50,774 nucleotides of DNA from Eubacterium sp. (GCA_022511265.1 JAFLRX010000016.1:1-50774); one strand, 5' to 3'; positions 16,983 through 25,666 are shown, numbered from the stretch's first letter. Numbers and translations: made by a program. Notes: a model not told the origin generated them from the letters alone.

Positions 16983-17013
16983 AAAAAATTAATTTCAAAG
17001 AAATTAATTTTTT
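16983..17013 (-). terminator. AT-rich terminator between arsR and cadA
   Basis: A perfect 14-bp AT-rich stem (16983-16996 with 17000-17013, loop of 3) that overlaps the stop codon of the repressor gene. On the minus strand its 3' arm ends in a run of T. It can separate the repressor and pump transcripts. Confidence 0.65.
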
Positions 17014-17377
17014 ATTCCATTATATGCTCTTTTGCGTTATCGAACACCGTGTTGACGTGGTCGTCGCTCAGCATGTAGTAGACTACTTTGCCCTGTTTTT
17101 CGCTCTTTACCAGCTCGGCAGCTCTCAGTACTCGCAACTGATGGGATATGGCGGAAACCGTCATATTGAGCAATGCCGCAAGGTCGCACACGCACATTTT
17201 AGAGATGGAGAGGGAATAAAGTATCTTTATCCTAGTCTCGTCGCTTATCGCCTTGAAGAACATCGATAGCTTTTCAAACTGCTCTTTTTCCAGCATACCG
17301 TCGCGCACCTTGGCTATCACTTCGTCATGTATTACGTTTACCTTGCAAAGCTCGGCGTCTTTTTCGATATTTGCCAT
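17012..17377 (-). CDS. ArsR/SmtB-family metal-sensing repressor, CadC-like
   Basis: A 121-residue winged-helix repressor. It carries both known metal sites of the family: an alpha3N type (an N-terminal Cys in AELCKV plus the CVC of KMCVCDLA) as in CadC, and the alpha5 type, D-x-H-x10-H-x2-E in the last helix, as in SmtB. Such proteins release DNA on binding Cd/Pb or Zn. The ATG at 17377 is chosen because AAAGGG lies 6 bases upstream; the GTG 15 bases earlier would place that site inside the gene. It should repress itself and cadA through the two similar palindromes. Confidence 0.93.
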   Translation of the reverse strand: MANIEKDAELCKVNVIHDEVIAKVRDGMLEKEQFEKLSMFFKAISDETRIKILYSLSISKMCVCDLAALLNMTVSAISHQLRVLRAAELVKSEKQGKVVYYMLSDDHVNTVFDNAKEHIME

Positions 17378-17392
17378 TGGTCGCCCTTTCAC

Positions 17393-17416
17393 TTGAACAT
17401 TTGCTCAACTGTTTGA
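17393..17416. promoter_or_regulatory. candidate autoregulatory operator of the ArsR/CadC repressor
   Basis: The palindrome TTGAACATTTGCTCAA (17393-17408) overlaps a second half-site ending in TGTTTGA (17410-17416). It matches the SmtB/CadC operator pattern and sits at the start point of the repressor promoter. Confidence 0.7.
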
Positions 17417-17420
17417 TATA

Positions 17421-17449
17421 AATATATCATATTTCTTTTTATTTGTCAA
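17421..17449 (-). promoter_or_regulatory. promoter of the ArsR/CadC repressor gene
   Basis: On the minus strand TTGACA (17449-17444), 17-bp spacer, TATATT (17426-17421), followed at once by the operator. Confidence 0.8.
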
Positions 17450-17520
17450 CAGTTATTTTAATATTTTTTGAAATATTTGTTTGCTGGGAGTTAAGGTCGT
17501 TGTATCCCGATAAAACAAAA

Positions 17521-17590
17521 AGCCTTCCCCTTGAGGGGAAGTGTGTCTGTATTTTCTCCCCATAAAGGGGAGAAAATGTACTCGGATGAG
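17521..17590. repeat. two-hairpin palindromic repeat element
   Basis: The first hairpin, CTTCCCCT/AGGGGAAG (17524-17531 with 17534-17541), shares its core with 8552-8579. The second, ATTTTCTCCCC/GGGGAGAAAAT (17551-17561 with 17567-17577), is a perfect 11-bp stem. The segment ends with CGGATGAGGTG. Read on the minus strand the first hairpin is followed by a T-rich stretch (17520-17510), so it can terminate the XRE gene at 17616-17999. I recall similar GATGAGGTG-ending palindromes in Clostridia genomes, but cannot confirm that here. Confidence 0.7.
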
Positions 17591-17615
17591 GTGTTCTTAA
17601 AAGCGACGATTTTTA

Positions 17616-17999
17616 TTATTTCTTCGCTTTTGACGCGAAATATTTTTCGGCAATGCAGTTGAAAAACGCGGTCTTGTCCTTGTCGTCCATATCCGACGCA
17701 AAAATATCATCCAGGGTTTGCAGCGCCTCGTCCGCCTCTTCCAGCAGCTTTTTGTCCGAGCTGCCGCAAAAGTACAGCCTTTCATCAGAGGAAAGGACGA
17801 TATCCGTGCCGTCGGACAACTCGTCCGGGGTGGTGCGGAGTATCTCCGCCATTTTTTCCAGTATCGCCCCGCGCGGCTTTCTGCTGCCGTTTATGTAATT
17901 GGCAAGGGCGCGGTAGGTTATACCGACCTCGTCGGCAAACTCCGTCTTTTTATATCCGTTTCGTTTTATCAGCACTTCCAGCTTTTCGGTCAGCAGCAT
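17616..17999 (-). CDS. small XRE-family helix-turn-helix protein
   Basis: A 127-residue regulator. Residues about 5-58 form a Cro/CI helix-turn-helix (TEFADEVGITYRALANYING), and KPRGAILEKMAEILRTTPDEL is typical of phage-like XRE repressors. The C-terminal half is acidic and helical with no recognised domain. The start at 17999 is supported by AAAGGA nine bases upstream; an earlier in-frame codon at 18023 lacks such a site. It is monocistronic, divergent from argG across 260 bp. Its targets are unknown. Confidence 0.85.
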   Translation of the reverse strand: MLLTEKLEVLIKRNGYKKTEFADEVGITYRALANYINGSRKPRGAILEKMAEILRTTPDELSDGTDIVLSSDERLYFCGSSDKKLLEEADEALQTLDDIFASDMDDKDKTAFFNCIAEKYFASKAKK

Positions 18000-18041
18000 T
18001 TTTTTCGTTCCTTTCACCTGCAAAGAATATTCTATATTTAT

Positions 18042-18070
18042 ATTATAATATCGTTTTTGCCTGCTGTCAA
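18042..18070 (-). promoter_or_regulatory. promoter of the small XRE gene
   Basis: On the minus strand TTGACA (18070-18065), a 17-bp spacer and TATAAT (18047-18042), perfect hexamers. Confidence 0.85.
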
Positions 18071-18086
18071 TCAGAAAAATTCAACA

Positions 18087-18120
18087 AAATTTGCAAAAAT
18101 TCAAGAAATATGCAAAATAT
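18087..18120. promoter_or_regulatory. two related sites upstream of argG
   Basis: AATTTGCAAAAATT (about 18087-18100) and AATATGCAAAATAT (about 18107-18120) are near-identical and 20 bp apart, about two helical turns. AAAAATTCAAG within this region equals the right half of a Bacillus-type ARG box. An ArgR or other repressor site is plausible but not shown. Confidence 0.4.
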
Positions 18121-18154
18121 ACTGTATAATATACATTTTTACGCATAAATTCCC

Positions 18155-18182
18155 TTGACTTTTGGTTTTTTTAGTGTATAAT
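18155..18182 (+). promoter_or_regulatory. promoter of the arginine operon
   Basis: TTGACT (18155-18160), 16-bp spacer and TATAAT (18177-18182). The leader to argG is about 70 bases and has a short CGACGG/CCGTCG hairpin. Confidence 0.8.
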
Positions 18183-18259
18183 ATTCAATGTAATGTTAAA
18201 ACGCCGACGGAAACCCCGTCGAATATTCTATAAACAATTTATATAAGGAGATAACAAAA

Positions 18260-19489
18260 ATGGCTAAGGAAATCAAAAAGATAATACTTGCATATTCCGG
18301 AGGACTTGACACCTCAATAATCATTCCGTGGCTGCACGAGAACTATCCCGGCTGCGAGGTAGTATGCGTTGCGGGCAACGTAGGACAGGACGCGGAGATT
18401 GAGGGACTGGACGAGCGCGCAAAGAAGTCCGGCGCGGCTAAGCTGTACATCGAGGACATTCAGGATGAATTCGTAAATGACTTCATCTTCCCGACCCTTA
18501 AGGCGGGCGCAAAGTATGAGGGCTATCTGCTGGGTACCTCCTTCGCGCGTCCTCCGATAGCTAAGAGACTGGTCGAGATAGCACGCAAGGAAAACGCAGA
18601 CGCTATCTGCCACGGCTGCACAGGTAAGGGCAATGATCAGGTACGTTTTGAGCTGACCATCAAGGCGCTCGCGCCCGATTTGGAGATAATCGCTCCGTGG
18701 AGAGTTTGGGAGCTTAAATCCAGAGAGCAGGAGATAGAGTACGCCGAGGCTCACAATATCCCGATAAAGATAACCCGTGAGACCAACTACTCTAAGGATA
18801 TGAACCTGTGGCATTTATCCCACGAGGGTCTTGACCTTGAAGACCCCGCCAACGAACCGCTGTATAATAAAGAGGGCTTTTTAGAGCTGGGCGTTTCCCC
18901 CGAACAGGCTCCCGACAAGCCCACCTATATCACCATTTCATTTGAAAAGGGCATACCCGTTGCGATAGACGGCGAGAAGATGGACGGCGTAAAGCTGATA
19001 AAGACACTCAACAAGCTGGGCGGAGAGAACGGTATCGGTCTGTTCGACGTTGTGGAAAACAGACTGGTCGGTATGAAGTCACGCGGCGTGTATGAGACAC
19101 CCGGCGGTACTATCCTGTACCATGCGCATGAGGTGCTGGAGACCATCTGCCTTGACAAGGAGACCCAGCATTACAAGTACGGTCTGGCACAGAAGTACGC
19201 TGACCTCGTATACAACGGACAGTGGTACACCCCGCTGAGAGAGGCAATGGACGCGTTCGTTGACAAGACTCAGGAGACGGTAACAGGCGACGTCAAGCTG
19301 AAGCTGTACAAGGGCAACATAATTAACGCGGGCGTTACCTCGCCCTATACGCTGTACAGCGAGGACTTCGCATCCTTCGGCGAGGACGACGTATATGACC
19401 AGTATGATTCCAAGGGCTTTATCAACCTGTTCGGTCTGCCGATAAAGGTTAAGGCTCTGCTGGACAAGGCGCGCGAAGAAAATAAGTAA
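18260..19489 (+). CDS. argG: argininosuccinate synthase
   Basis: Joins citrulline and aspartate with ATP to argininosuccinate, the penultimate step of arginine synthesis. The 409-residue length is normal. The PP-loop [12 protein letters not shown] lies at residues 10-21, and [14 protein letters not shown] is the typical citrulline/aspartate-binding stretch. A strong AAGGAG precedes the ATG. It is the first gene of an eight-gene operon running to argF and has the operon promoter directly upstream. Placing argG and argH first, ahead of the argCJBDF genes, is one of the known arrangements in Clostridia. Confidence 0.98.
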   Translation: MAKEIKKIILAYSGGLDTSIIIPWLHENYPGCEVVCVAGNVGQDAEIEGLDERAKKSGAAKLYIEDIQDEFVNDFIFPTLKAGAKYEGYLLGTSFARPPIAKRLVEIARKENADAICHGCTGKGNDQVRFELTIKALAPDLEIIAPWRVWELKSREQEIEYAEAHNIPIKITRETNYSKDMNLWHLSHEGLDLEDPANEPLYNKEGFLELGVSPEQAPDKPTYITISFEKGIPVAIDGEKMDGVKLIKTLNKLGGENGIGLFDVVENRLVGMKSRGVYETPGGTILYHAHEVLETICLDKETQHYKYGLAQKYADLVYNGQWYTPLREAMDAFVDKTQETVTGDVKLKLYKGNIINAGVTSPYTLYSEDFASFGEDDVYDQYDSKGFINLFGLPIKVKALLDKAREENK

Positions 19490-19515
19490 TTTTAAGATAA
19501 CTCAATAATGTTACG

Positions 19516-19540
19516 GGGGAAATGATTTTATCATTTTCCC
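19516..19540 (+). other. hairpin between argG and argH
   Basis: A 10-bp stem with one G-T pair (19516-19525 with 19531-19540) lies in the 93-bp gap. It is followed by TTGTAATGCTTTTTAATA, not a tight T run, so it could be a partial terminator that lowers expression of the distal genes, or a processing or stability element. Confidence 0.55.
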
Positions 19541-19582
19541 TTGTAATGCTTTTTAATAACAGGATTTTTGAGAGGATTTTTC

Positions 19583-20971
19583 ATGGATAAGATGATGTGG
19601 GCGGGGCGGTTTTCCAAAGAGATAGCCGCTGATGTGAATGACTTCAATTCTTCTATCAGCTTTGACGCTAGGATGTACAGGCAGGATATCAAAGGCTCGA
19701 TAGCGCACGCGACCATGCTGGGCGAGCAGGGTATAATAGACAAGTCCGAAAGCGCCGTAATAATCGAGGGGCTGAAAGGCATACTCGCCGATATCGAGGC
19801 GGGTAAGCTGGACTTTGACCCTAACGCCGAGGATATACATATGTTTATCGAGGCGCAGCTGACCGAGCGTGTCGGCGACGCTGGCAAGCGTCTGCATACC
19901 GCGCGCAGCCGCAACGACCAGGTTGCGGTAGACCTAAAGCTGTATCTGAAGGACGAGATAAGCATAATATCGGATATGGTACGGCAGCTGATAGGCACGG
20001 TCACCGACCTTGCCGAGCAGCATACCGAGACGGTTATGCCCGGCTATACACATCTTCAAAGAGCACAGCCTATCACTTTCGCTCATCATCTTATGGCGTA
20101 TGCGCAGATGTTCGCGCGCGACCTGTCGAGACTTGCCGATTGCTATAAGCGGACGGATGTTATGCCGCTGGGTTCCTGTGCGCTGGCGGGCACGACCTAC
20201 CCGCTGGACCGCAGACGTACCGCCGAGCTGCTGGGCTTTGCGGATATCACGCTGAACAGCCTTGACGGTGTCAGCGACCGCGATTATGCGATAGAATTAT
20301 GCAACGATATATCCATGTTGATGATGCATCTGTCGAGATTTTCCGAGGAGATAATTTTGTGGTGCTCGTGGGAGTTCAAGTTTATCGAGCTGGACGACGC
20401 GTACTCTACCGGCAGCTCGATAATGCCGCAGAAGAAAAACCCCGACATCACCGAGCTTATCCGCGGCAAGACCGCGCGGGTATACGGCGACCTGCAAACA
20501 TTACTCACTATGATGAAAGGTCTTCCGCTTGCATACAATAAGGATATGCAGGAGGATAAAGAGGCGATATTTGACGCGATAGACACAGTCAAGATGTGCA
20601 TAAAGACCTTTATCCCGATGCTGGCGACCATGACGGTGAATAAGGAAAATATGCGCGCCGCCGCGGCAAAGGGCTTTATAAACGCGACCGACTGCGCGGA
20701 TTATCTTGTGAAAAAGGGCTTGCCGTTCCGCACGGCGTACAAGATAACAGGCATGCTGGTGGCGATGTGCATAGAGAAGAACACCACGCTGGAAGACCTG
20801 CCGATAGAGGAATACAAGGCGCTGAGCGATGAGTTTGACACCGACGTATACGATGCGATAAGCCTTGACCGCTGTGTGATGACCCGTAATGTTGAGGGCG
20901 GACCCGCACCCGAGGCGGTAAAGGCGCAGATAGCGGAGCTGAAGGCGCGCGTTGGTGAAATAAAGCTATGA
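19583..20971 (+). CDS. argH: argininosuccinate lyase
   Basis: Splits argininosuccinate into arginine and fumarate. It has 462 residues, normal for the fumarase/aspartase superfamily. WAGRFSKE lies at the N-terminus, and the signature GSSIMPQKKNPD holds the catalytic serine. The ATG at 19583 is chosen because AGAGGA lies 6-7 bases before it; an in-frame TTG 15 bases upstream would swallow that site. The stop overlaps the next start in an ATGA, so the GNAT gene is translationally coupled. Confidence 0.97.
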   Translation: MDKMMWAGRFSKEIAADVNDFNSSISFDARMYRQDIKGSIAHATMLGEQGIIDKSESAVIIEGLKGILADIEAGKLDFDPNAEDIHMFIEAQLTERVGDAGKRLHTARSRNDQVAVDLKLYLKDEISIISDMVRQLIGTVTDLAEQHTETVMPGYTHLQRAQPITFAHHLMAYAQMFARDLSRLADCYKRTDVMPLGSCALAGTTYPLDRRRTAELLGFADITLNSLDGVSDRDYAIELCNDISMLMMHLSRFSEEIILWCSWEFKFIELDDAYSTGSSIMPQKKNPDITELIRGKTARVYGDLQTLLTMMKGLPLAYNKDMQEDKEAIFDAIDTVKMCIKTFIPMLATMTVNKENMRAAAAKGFINATDCADYLVKKGLPFRTAYKITGMLVAMCIEKNTTLEDLPIEEYKALSDEFDTDVYDAISLDRCVMTRNVEGGPAPEAVKAQIAELKARVGEIKL

Positions 20972-21390
20972 TAACATACGAATTAAGACTGCCGAAGGAC
21001 ATCAACTCCTTCCGCCGCAGCGTGGGCTGGTACGAGCTGTCCGAGCGGCAGCTGGCATGTGCGCAGAACAATTCTGTCTTTGCTATTACCGCGCTGGACG
21101 GGGGTAAAGAGGTCGGCTCGGCGCGTATTGTGGGCGACGGCGGCTATCAGTTTTTCATATCGGACGTTATCGTCCGCCCCGAATATCAGCGCATGGGTAT
21201 CGGCAGTGGCATGCTGAAGCGGCTGATGGACTGCGCGTTGTCGGCCGCCGACGAGGGCGAGACGATAATGATAAATCTGATGTCGGCAAAGGATAAAGAG
21301 CCGTTTTACGAAAGTCTCGGCTTTATGCGCCGACCGAATGACGAGCGCGGCTCGGGCATGACGAGATTTCTTACAAAGGAGCAAAAATGA
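20968..21390 (+). CDS. GNAT-family acetyltransferase inside the arginine operon
   Basis: A 140-residue single-domain GNAT protein. The acetyl-CoA pyrophosphate loop appears as RPEYQRMGIGSGMLKRLM near residues 72-89, and FYESLGFMRR near residue 113 is the typical C-terminal strand-helix. It is joined by four-base ATGA overlaps to both argH and argC, so it is a fixed part of the operon. With ArgJ present the cell needs acetylglutamate synthase only to prime the cycle; this GNAT is a candidate short-form NAGS. A protein or small-molecule acetyltransferase is equally possible from sequence alone. Confidence 0.85.
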   Translation: MITYELRLPKDINSFRRSVGWYELSERQLACAQNNSVFAITALDGGKEVGSARIVGDGGYQFFISDVIVRPEYQRMGIGSGMLKRLMDCALSAADEGETIMINLMSAKDKEPFYESLGFMRRPNDERGSGMTRFLTKEQK

Positions 21391-22325
21391 GTATAAAGGT
21401 ATATATCGACGGTCAAGAGGGTACGACCGGACTTAAAATATCAGAACGCTTTGAGAACAGAACAGACATAGAACTGCTGAAAATAGATGAAGACAAGCGC
21501 AAGGACGAGGCAGAGCGGAAAAAGCTGATAAACGCGTCGGATTACACCTTCCTTTGCCTGCCGGACGACGCGGCAAGGCAGGCGGTGGCGCTTGCGGGTG
21601 AGGACGTTAGGATAATAGACGCGTCTACCGCGCACCGCACCAACCCCGACTGGGCGTACGGCTTTCCGGAGCTGTCGGCGGCGCACCGCGAGAAGATAGC
21701 CAATTCCAACCGTGTTGCCGTGCCCGGCTGTTATGCCAGCGGCTTTATCTCGTTGGTTTACCCGCTGGTCAGCGCGGGGGTAATGCCCGCAGATTATCCC
21801 GTCACCGTCCATGCGGTGTCAGGCTACAGCGGCGCGGGTAAGAAGGGCATAGCGCAGTATGAAGACGCGAACAGAGACGCGGAGTTTGATTCTCCCCGCG
21901 AATACGCACTGACCCAGCAGCACAAGCACCTGCCGGAGATGAGGGCGGTGACAGGGCTGGACTATGACCCGATATTCTGCCCCTACGTCTGTGACTATTA
22001 CAGCGGAATGACTGTGACCGTTCCCGTTGCGTCGCGGCTGCTGAACAAATACCGCGCGATATATGACGTACATAAGGTGATAGAAGAGCATTATGCCGAA
22101 CAAAAGCTGGTAAAGGTAATGCCGTTGTGGGAGCAGCCGTCCGGCGGATTTCTGGCGGCGAATACGCTGTCCGGCAGGAATGATATGGAGATATACGTAT
22201 TCGGCAATGACGACAGGATATTGCTTTGCTCGCGGTTTGACAACCTCGGCAAGGGCGCCAGCGGCGCGGCAGTGCAATGTCTGAATATCATGTGCGGTGT
22301 AGACGAAACAACGGGGCTTGTATAA
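21387..22325 (+). CDS. argC: N-acetyl-gamma-glutamyl-phosphate reductase, short type
   Basis: Reduces N-acetylglutamyl phosphate to the semialdehyde with NADPH. At 312 residues it belongs to the shorter type 2 group, not the usual form of about 345. The nucleotide-binding stretch is IDGQEGTTGLKI near the N-terminus, the catalytic cysteine lies in VPGCYASGFISL, and the substrate-site histidine in QQHKHLPEM. It overlaps the GNAT gene by four bases; the next gene follows after 39 bp. Confidence 0.95.
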   Translation: MSIKVYIDGQEGTTGLKISERFENRTDIELLKIDEDKRKDEAERKKLINASDYTFLCLPDDAARQAVALAGEDVRIIDASTAHRTNPDWAYGFPELSAAHREKIANSNRVAVPGCYASGFISLVYPLVSAGVMPADYPVTVHAVSGYSGAGKKGIAQYEDANRDAEFDSPREYALTQQHKHLPEMRAVTGLDYDPIFCPYVCDYYSGMTVTVPVASRLLNKYRAIYDVHKVIEEHYAEQKLVKVMPLWEQPSGGFLAANTLSGRNDMEIYVFGNDDRILLCSRFDNLGKGASGAAVQCLNIMCGVDETTGLV

Positions 22326-22364
22326 TTTATAAGAGGTAAGTTTTATTTATAAGGGGTATGATAT

Positions 22365-23600
22365 ATGTTTGTAGAATTTGAAGATTATAAGATGATAGAG
22401 GGCGGTATCTGCGCGCCCAAAGGTTTTAAGGCGGGGGGAGTTGCCGCAGGGATAAAGGCGGGCAGCACCAAGAGAGACCTCGCACTGATAGTCTGTGAAA
22501 AGAAATGCGCGGCGGCCGCCGTATATACTCAGAACAAAGTAAAGGGCGCGCCGATAACGGTGACGCAGCAGCACCTGAAAGACGGCATGGCGCAGGCGGT
22601 GATAGTCAACAGCGGCAACGCGAACACCTGCAACCCCAACGGCATAGAGATGGCCGAGCAGATGTGCGAGCTGGCTGCGCAGGCACTGGATATAGACAAG
22701 AACGACGTTATCGTCGGCTCGACCGGCGTAATCGGGCAAACATTATCTATCGACCCGATACAGGCGAAGATGGGAGAGCTGACCGCCTCGCTCAGCGAGC
22801 AGGGCAGCCCCCTTGCGTGCGAGGCGATAATGACCACCGACACCCGCAAGAAGGAGATTGCGGTGCGGTTCATGATAGACGGCAAGCTGTGCTATATCGG
22901 CGGTATCAGCAAGGGTAGCGGAATGATAAACCCCAATATGGCGACAATGCTGTGCTTTATCACCACTGACGTAAACATCAGACAAGAGCTGCTGCAAAAA
23001 GCACTGAAGCGCGTAGCGGATATAACCTATAACATGGTATGCGTGGACGGTGATACATCTACCAACGACACCGCCTGCATAATGGCGTCGGGACTTGCGG
23101 GCAACCGCGAGATAACCGCCGAGGATAAGGATTATGAGGAATTTATCAACGCGCTGTACGCGGTGATGATGAACCTTGCGCGGGAGACCGCCCGAGACGG
23201 CGAGGGCGCGACCAAGCTGATAGAGTGCGCGGTAAAGGGCGCACCCGATGAGGATATCGCAAAGCGTATCGCAAAGTCGGTAATAAGCAGTGATCTGGTA
23301 AAGGCGGCAATGTTTGCCGCGGACGCGAATTGCGGCAGGATATTCTGCGCGATAGGGTATACGGAGGGCGATTTCAGCATAGATGATATGGAGGTCACCC
23401 TGCTGAGCGAGAAAGGCAGCATAAGGGTATACGAAAACGGCGCGGTGTCCGATGTTGACGATGACAGGGCGCACGAGATACTCACCGCCGACGAGATAAC
23501 GGTGCTGGTAGACCTGCACAGCGGACTGCATAAGGCGGCGGCATGGGGCTGCGACCTTACTTATGATTATGTGAAGATAAACGCGGAATACAGAAGCTGA
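22365..23600 (+). CDS. argJ: bifunctional glutamate N-acetyltransferase/ornithine acetyltransferase
   Basis: Transfers the acetyl group from N-acetylornithine to glutamate, giving ornithine and recycling the acetyl group. The proenzyme cleaves itself before the threonine in NPNMATMLCF (near residue 192), and KGSGMI precedes it. The 411-residue length is standard. Whether it also uses acetyl-CoA (bifunctional) or only recycles (monofunctional) cannot be read from sequence; the GNAT next door would be most useful if ArgJ were monofunctional. A ribosome binding site AAGGGG precedes the ATG. Confidence 0.97.
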   Translation: MFVEFEDYKMIEGGICAPKGFKAGGVAAGIKAGSTKRDLALIVCEKKCAAAAVYTQNKVKGAPITVTQQHLKDGMAQAVIVNSGNANTCNPNGIEMAEQMCELAAQALDIDKNDVIVGSTGVIGQTLSIDPIQAKMGELTASLSEQGSPLACEAIMTTDTRKKEIAVRFMIDGKLCYIGGISKGSGMINPNMATMLCFITTDVNIRQELLQKALKRVADITYNMVCVDGDTSTNDTACIMASGLAGNREITAEDKDYEEFINALYAVMMNLARETARDGEGATKLIECAVKGAPDEDIAKRIAKSVISSDLVKAAMFAADANCGRIFCAIGYTEGDFSIDDMEVTLLSEKGSIRVYENGAVSDVDDDRAHEILTADEITVLVDLHSGLHKAAAWGCDLTYDYVKINAEYRS

Positions 23601-23618
23601 TTTCTGAGAGGGACGACA

Positions 23619-24470
23619 ATGATAATAGAAAACGAAACAAGGGCAAAGGTATTAAGCGACGCACTGCCTTATATACAGAAATATTCCAACAAGGTAATAG
23701 TGATAAAGTACGGCGGCAACGCCATGACCAACCAAAAGCTGAAAGACGCGGTTATGTCGGATATCGTGCTGTTATCGCTGTGCGGTATGAAGATAGTGCT
23801 GGTGCACGGCGGCGGCCCCGAGATAAATGAGATGCTGAAAAAGACCGGCAAGGAGAGCAAATTTGTCAACGGTTTGCGCTATACCGATGAAGAGACGATA
23901 GATATTGTCCAAATGGTACTCTGCGGCAAGGTCAACAAGGACTTGGTCGATCTGCTGAGCAAGAGCGGCGGCGAGGCGATAGGTCTGTGCGGACTGGACG
24001 ACCACATGATAGAGGCAGAGCAGCTGGACCCGCAGCTGGGCTTGGTCGGTGAGATAACCAAGGTAAACGTCAAGGTGATAAACGACGTGCTGGAAAAGGG
24101 GTATATCCCTGTTATCTCCACGGTGGCAAGCGGTGCGGACGGCAAGGTGTACAACATCAACGCGGACACCGCGGCGGCAAGAATAGCCTCTGAGATGAAG
24201 GCGGAAAATCTTATCCTGCTGACCGATATAAAAGGACTGCTTGAGGACAAGGACGACGACAATACTCTTATCAGAATGGTGGGACTGTCCGAGGTGCCTT
24301 TTCTCAAAAAGCAGGGTATTATATCCGGCGGTATGATACCGAAGATAGACTGTTGTGTAGAGGCGGTAAGACGCGGAGTAAAGAAGGCGAATATAATAGA
24401 CGGACGTGTACCGCACTCGATACTTATCGAGCTGCTGACCAACGAGGGCCTCGGCACGCAGTTCAATTAA
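23619..24470 (+). CDS. argB: acetylglutamate kinase
   Basis: Phosphorylates N-acetylglutamate, usually the step inhibited by arginine. It has 283 residues. The amino-acid-kinase phosphate loop appears as VIKYGGNAM near the N-terminus, LVHGGGPEINEMLKK is the substrate loop, and NINADTAAARIA is the ATP-site aspartate region. The N-terminal arm ENETRAKVLSDALPYIQKY is of the type found in hexameric arginine-sensitive kinases, so feedback inhibition is likely. It follows argJ by 18 bp. Confidence 0.97.
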   Translation: MIIENETRAKVLSDALPYIQKYSNKVIVIKYGGNAMTNQKLKDAVMSDIVLLSLCGMKIVLVHGGGPEINEMLKKTGKESKFVNGLRYTDEETIDIVQMVLCGKVNKDLVDLLSKSGGEAIGLCGLDDHMIEAEQLDPQLGLVGEITKVNVKVINDVLEKGYIPVISTVASGADGKVYNINADTAAARIASEMKAENLILLTDIKGLLEDKDDDNTLIRMVGLSEVPFLKKQGIISGGMIPKIDCCVEAVRRGVKKANIIDGRVPHSILIELLTNEGLGTQFN

Positions 24471-24485
24471 CATAAAGGAGAAAGC

Positions 24486-25649
24486 ATGAGCACAATAGAA
24501 AAATTCAATGCCCATGTGATGGGCTCGTACGGAAGATATGATCTGGTAATAGACAAGGGCGAGGGCAACTTTGCCACCGACGAAAACGGCAAGAGGTATA
24601 TAGATTTCGGCAGCGGCATCGGCACCAACTCTCTCGGCTATGCCGACAAGGATTGGGCGGACGCTGTATGCAAGCAGGTGCGGACATTGCAGCACACCTC
24701 AAATTATTACTATACAAAGGTGCAGGCGGAGTTCGCCGAAAAGCTGGCAAAGCTGACAGGCATGAAAAATATGTTTTTCTGCAACTCCGGCGCAGAGGCA
24801 AACGAGTGCGCGATAAAAATCGCGAGAAAATACAGCTTTGATAAATACGGACAGGGTCGTCATAATATAATTACATTGGTAAATTCCTTCCACGGCAGGA
24901 CAATGGCCACCCTCTCCGCCACGGGACAGGACGCGTTTCACAACTACTTTTTCCCGTTTGTCGAAGGCTTTATATATGCTGAGGCAAACAATGTCGAGGA
25001 CCTAAAGGCAAAGCTGGACGACACCGTCTGCGCGGTGATGATAGAGTACGTCCAGGGCGAGGGCGGCGTTGTCCCGCTGGATAAGGATTACGTTGACGCG
25101 GTATACGAGCTGTGCGGACAAAAGGACGTGCTGGTGATAACCGACGAGGTGCAGACCGGCGTGGGTCGTACCGGCAAGTTTTTGGCGGGGCAGAATTTTG
25201 ACAAGACCGCCGATATAGTCACCCTTGCGAAAGGTATCGCGGGCGGACTGCCGATGGGCGTCTGCCTTGCGGGTGAGAAATGCGCCGAGACGCTGACGCC
25301 CGGCACACACGGCTCGACCTTCGGCGGCAACCCCATCGCCTGCGCGGGCGGACTGGCAGTGCTGAAAAAGGTCGAGAATAAAACCTTCTTGATCGACGTC
25401 GCCGAGAAAGGAACGTATATAAAGCAAAAGCTGCTGAAAATCGACGAGGTTGAATCGGTCACAGGAATGGGACTGATGATAGGCATAAAGCTGAAGACCA
25501 AAAAAGCGGGCGATATAGTAAAGGCGGCACTGGATGAGGGACTGCTGCTGCTGACCGCAAAGGAAAAGGTGAGATTGCTCCCCCCGCTTAACATAAGCTA
25601 TGAGGAGATAGACAAGGGCCTTAAAATACTGGAAAGACTTCTTAAATAA
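24486..25649 (+). CDS. argD: acetylornithine aminotransferase
   Basis: PLP-dependent class III aminotransferase that makes N-acetylornithine from the semialdehyde and glutamate. It has 387 residues. The PLP lysine lies in TLAKGIAGGLPMG, ITDEVQTGVGRTGKF is the cofactor-aspartate motif, and FCNSGAEANECAIKIARKY binds the phosphate. AAAGGAG precedes the ATG. It lies 15 bp after argB and 17 bp before argF. Confidence 0.97.
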   Translation: MSTIEKFNAHVMGSYGRYDLVIDKGEGNFATDENGKRYIDFGSGIGTNSLGYADKDWADAVCKQVRTLQHTSNYYYTKVQAEFAEKLAKLTGMKNMFFCNSGAEANECAIKIARKYSFDKYGQGRHNIITLVNSFHGRTMATLSATGQDAFHNYFFPFVEGFIYAEANNVEDLKAKLDDTVCAVMIEYVQGEGGVVPLDKDYVDAVYELCGQKDVLVITDEVQTGVGRTGKFLAGQNFDKTADIVTLAKGIAGGLPMGVCLAGEKCAETLTPGTHGSTFGGNPIACAGGLAVLKKVENKTFLIDVAEKGTYIKQKLLKIDEVESVTGMGLMIGIKLKTKKAGDIVKAALDEGLLLLTAKEKVRLLPPLNISYEEIDKGLKILERLLK

Positions 25650-25666
25650 GAAAGGAAAAAATAAAA

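Noticed and set aside
23772-24695. 307-codon minus-strand open frame across argB and argD
   Set aside because: It spans two well-conserved genes in antisense, with no domain and no ribosome binding site.
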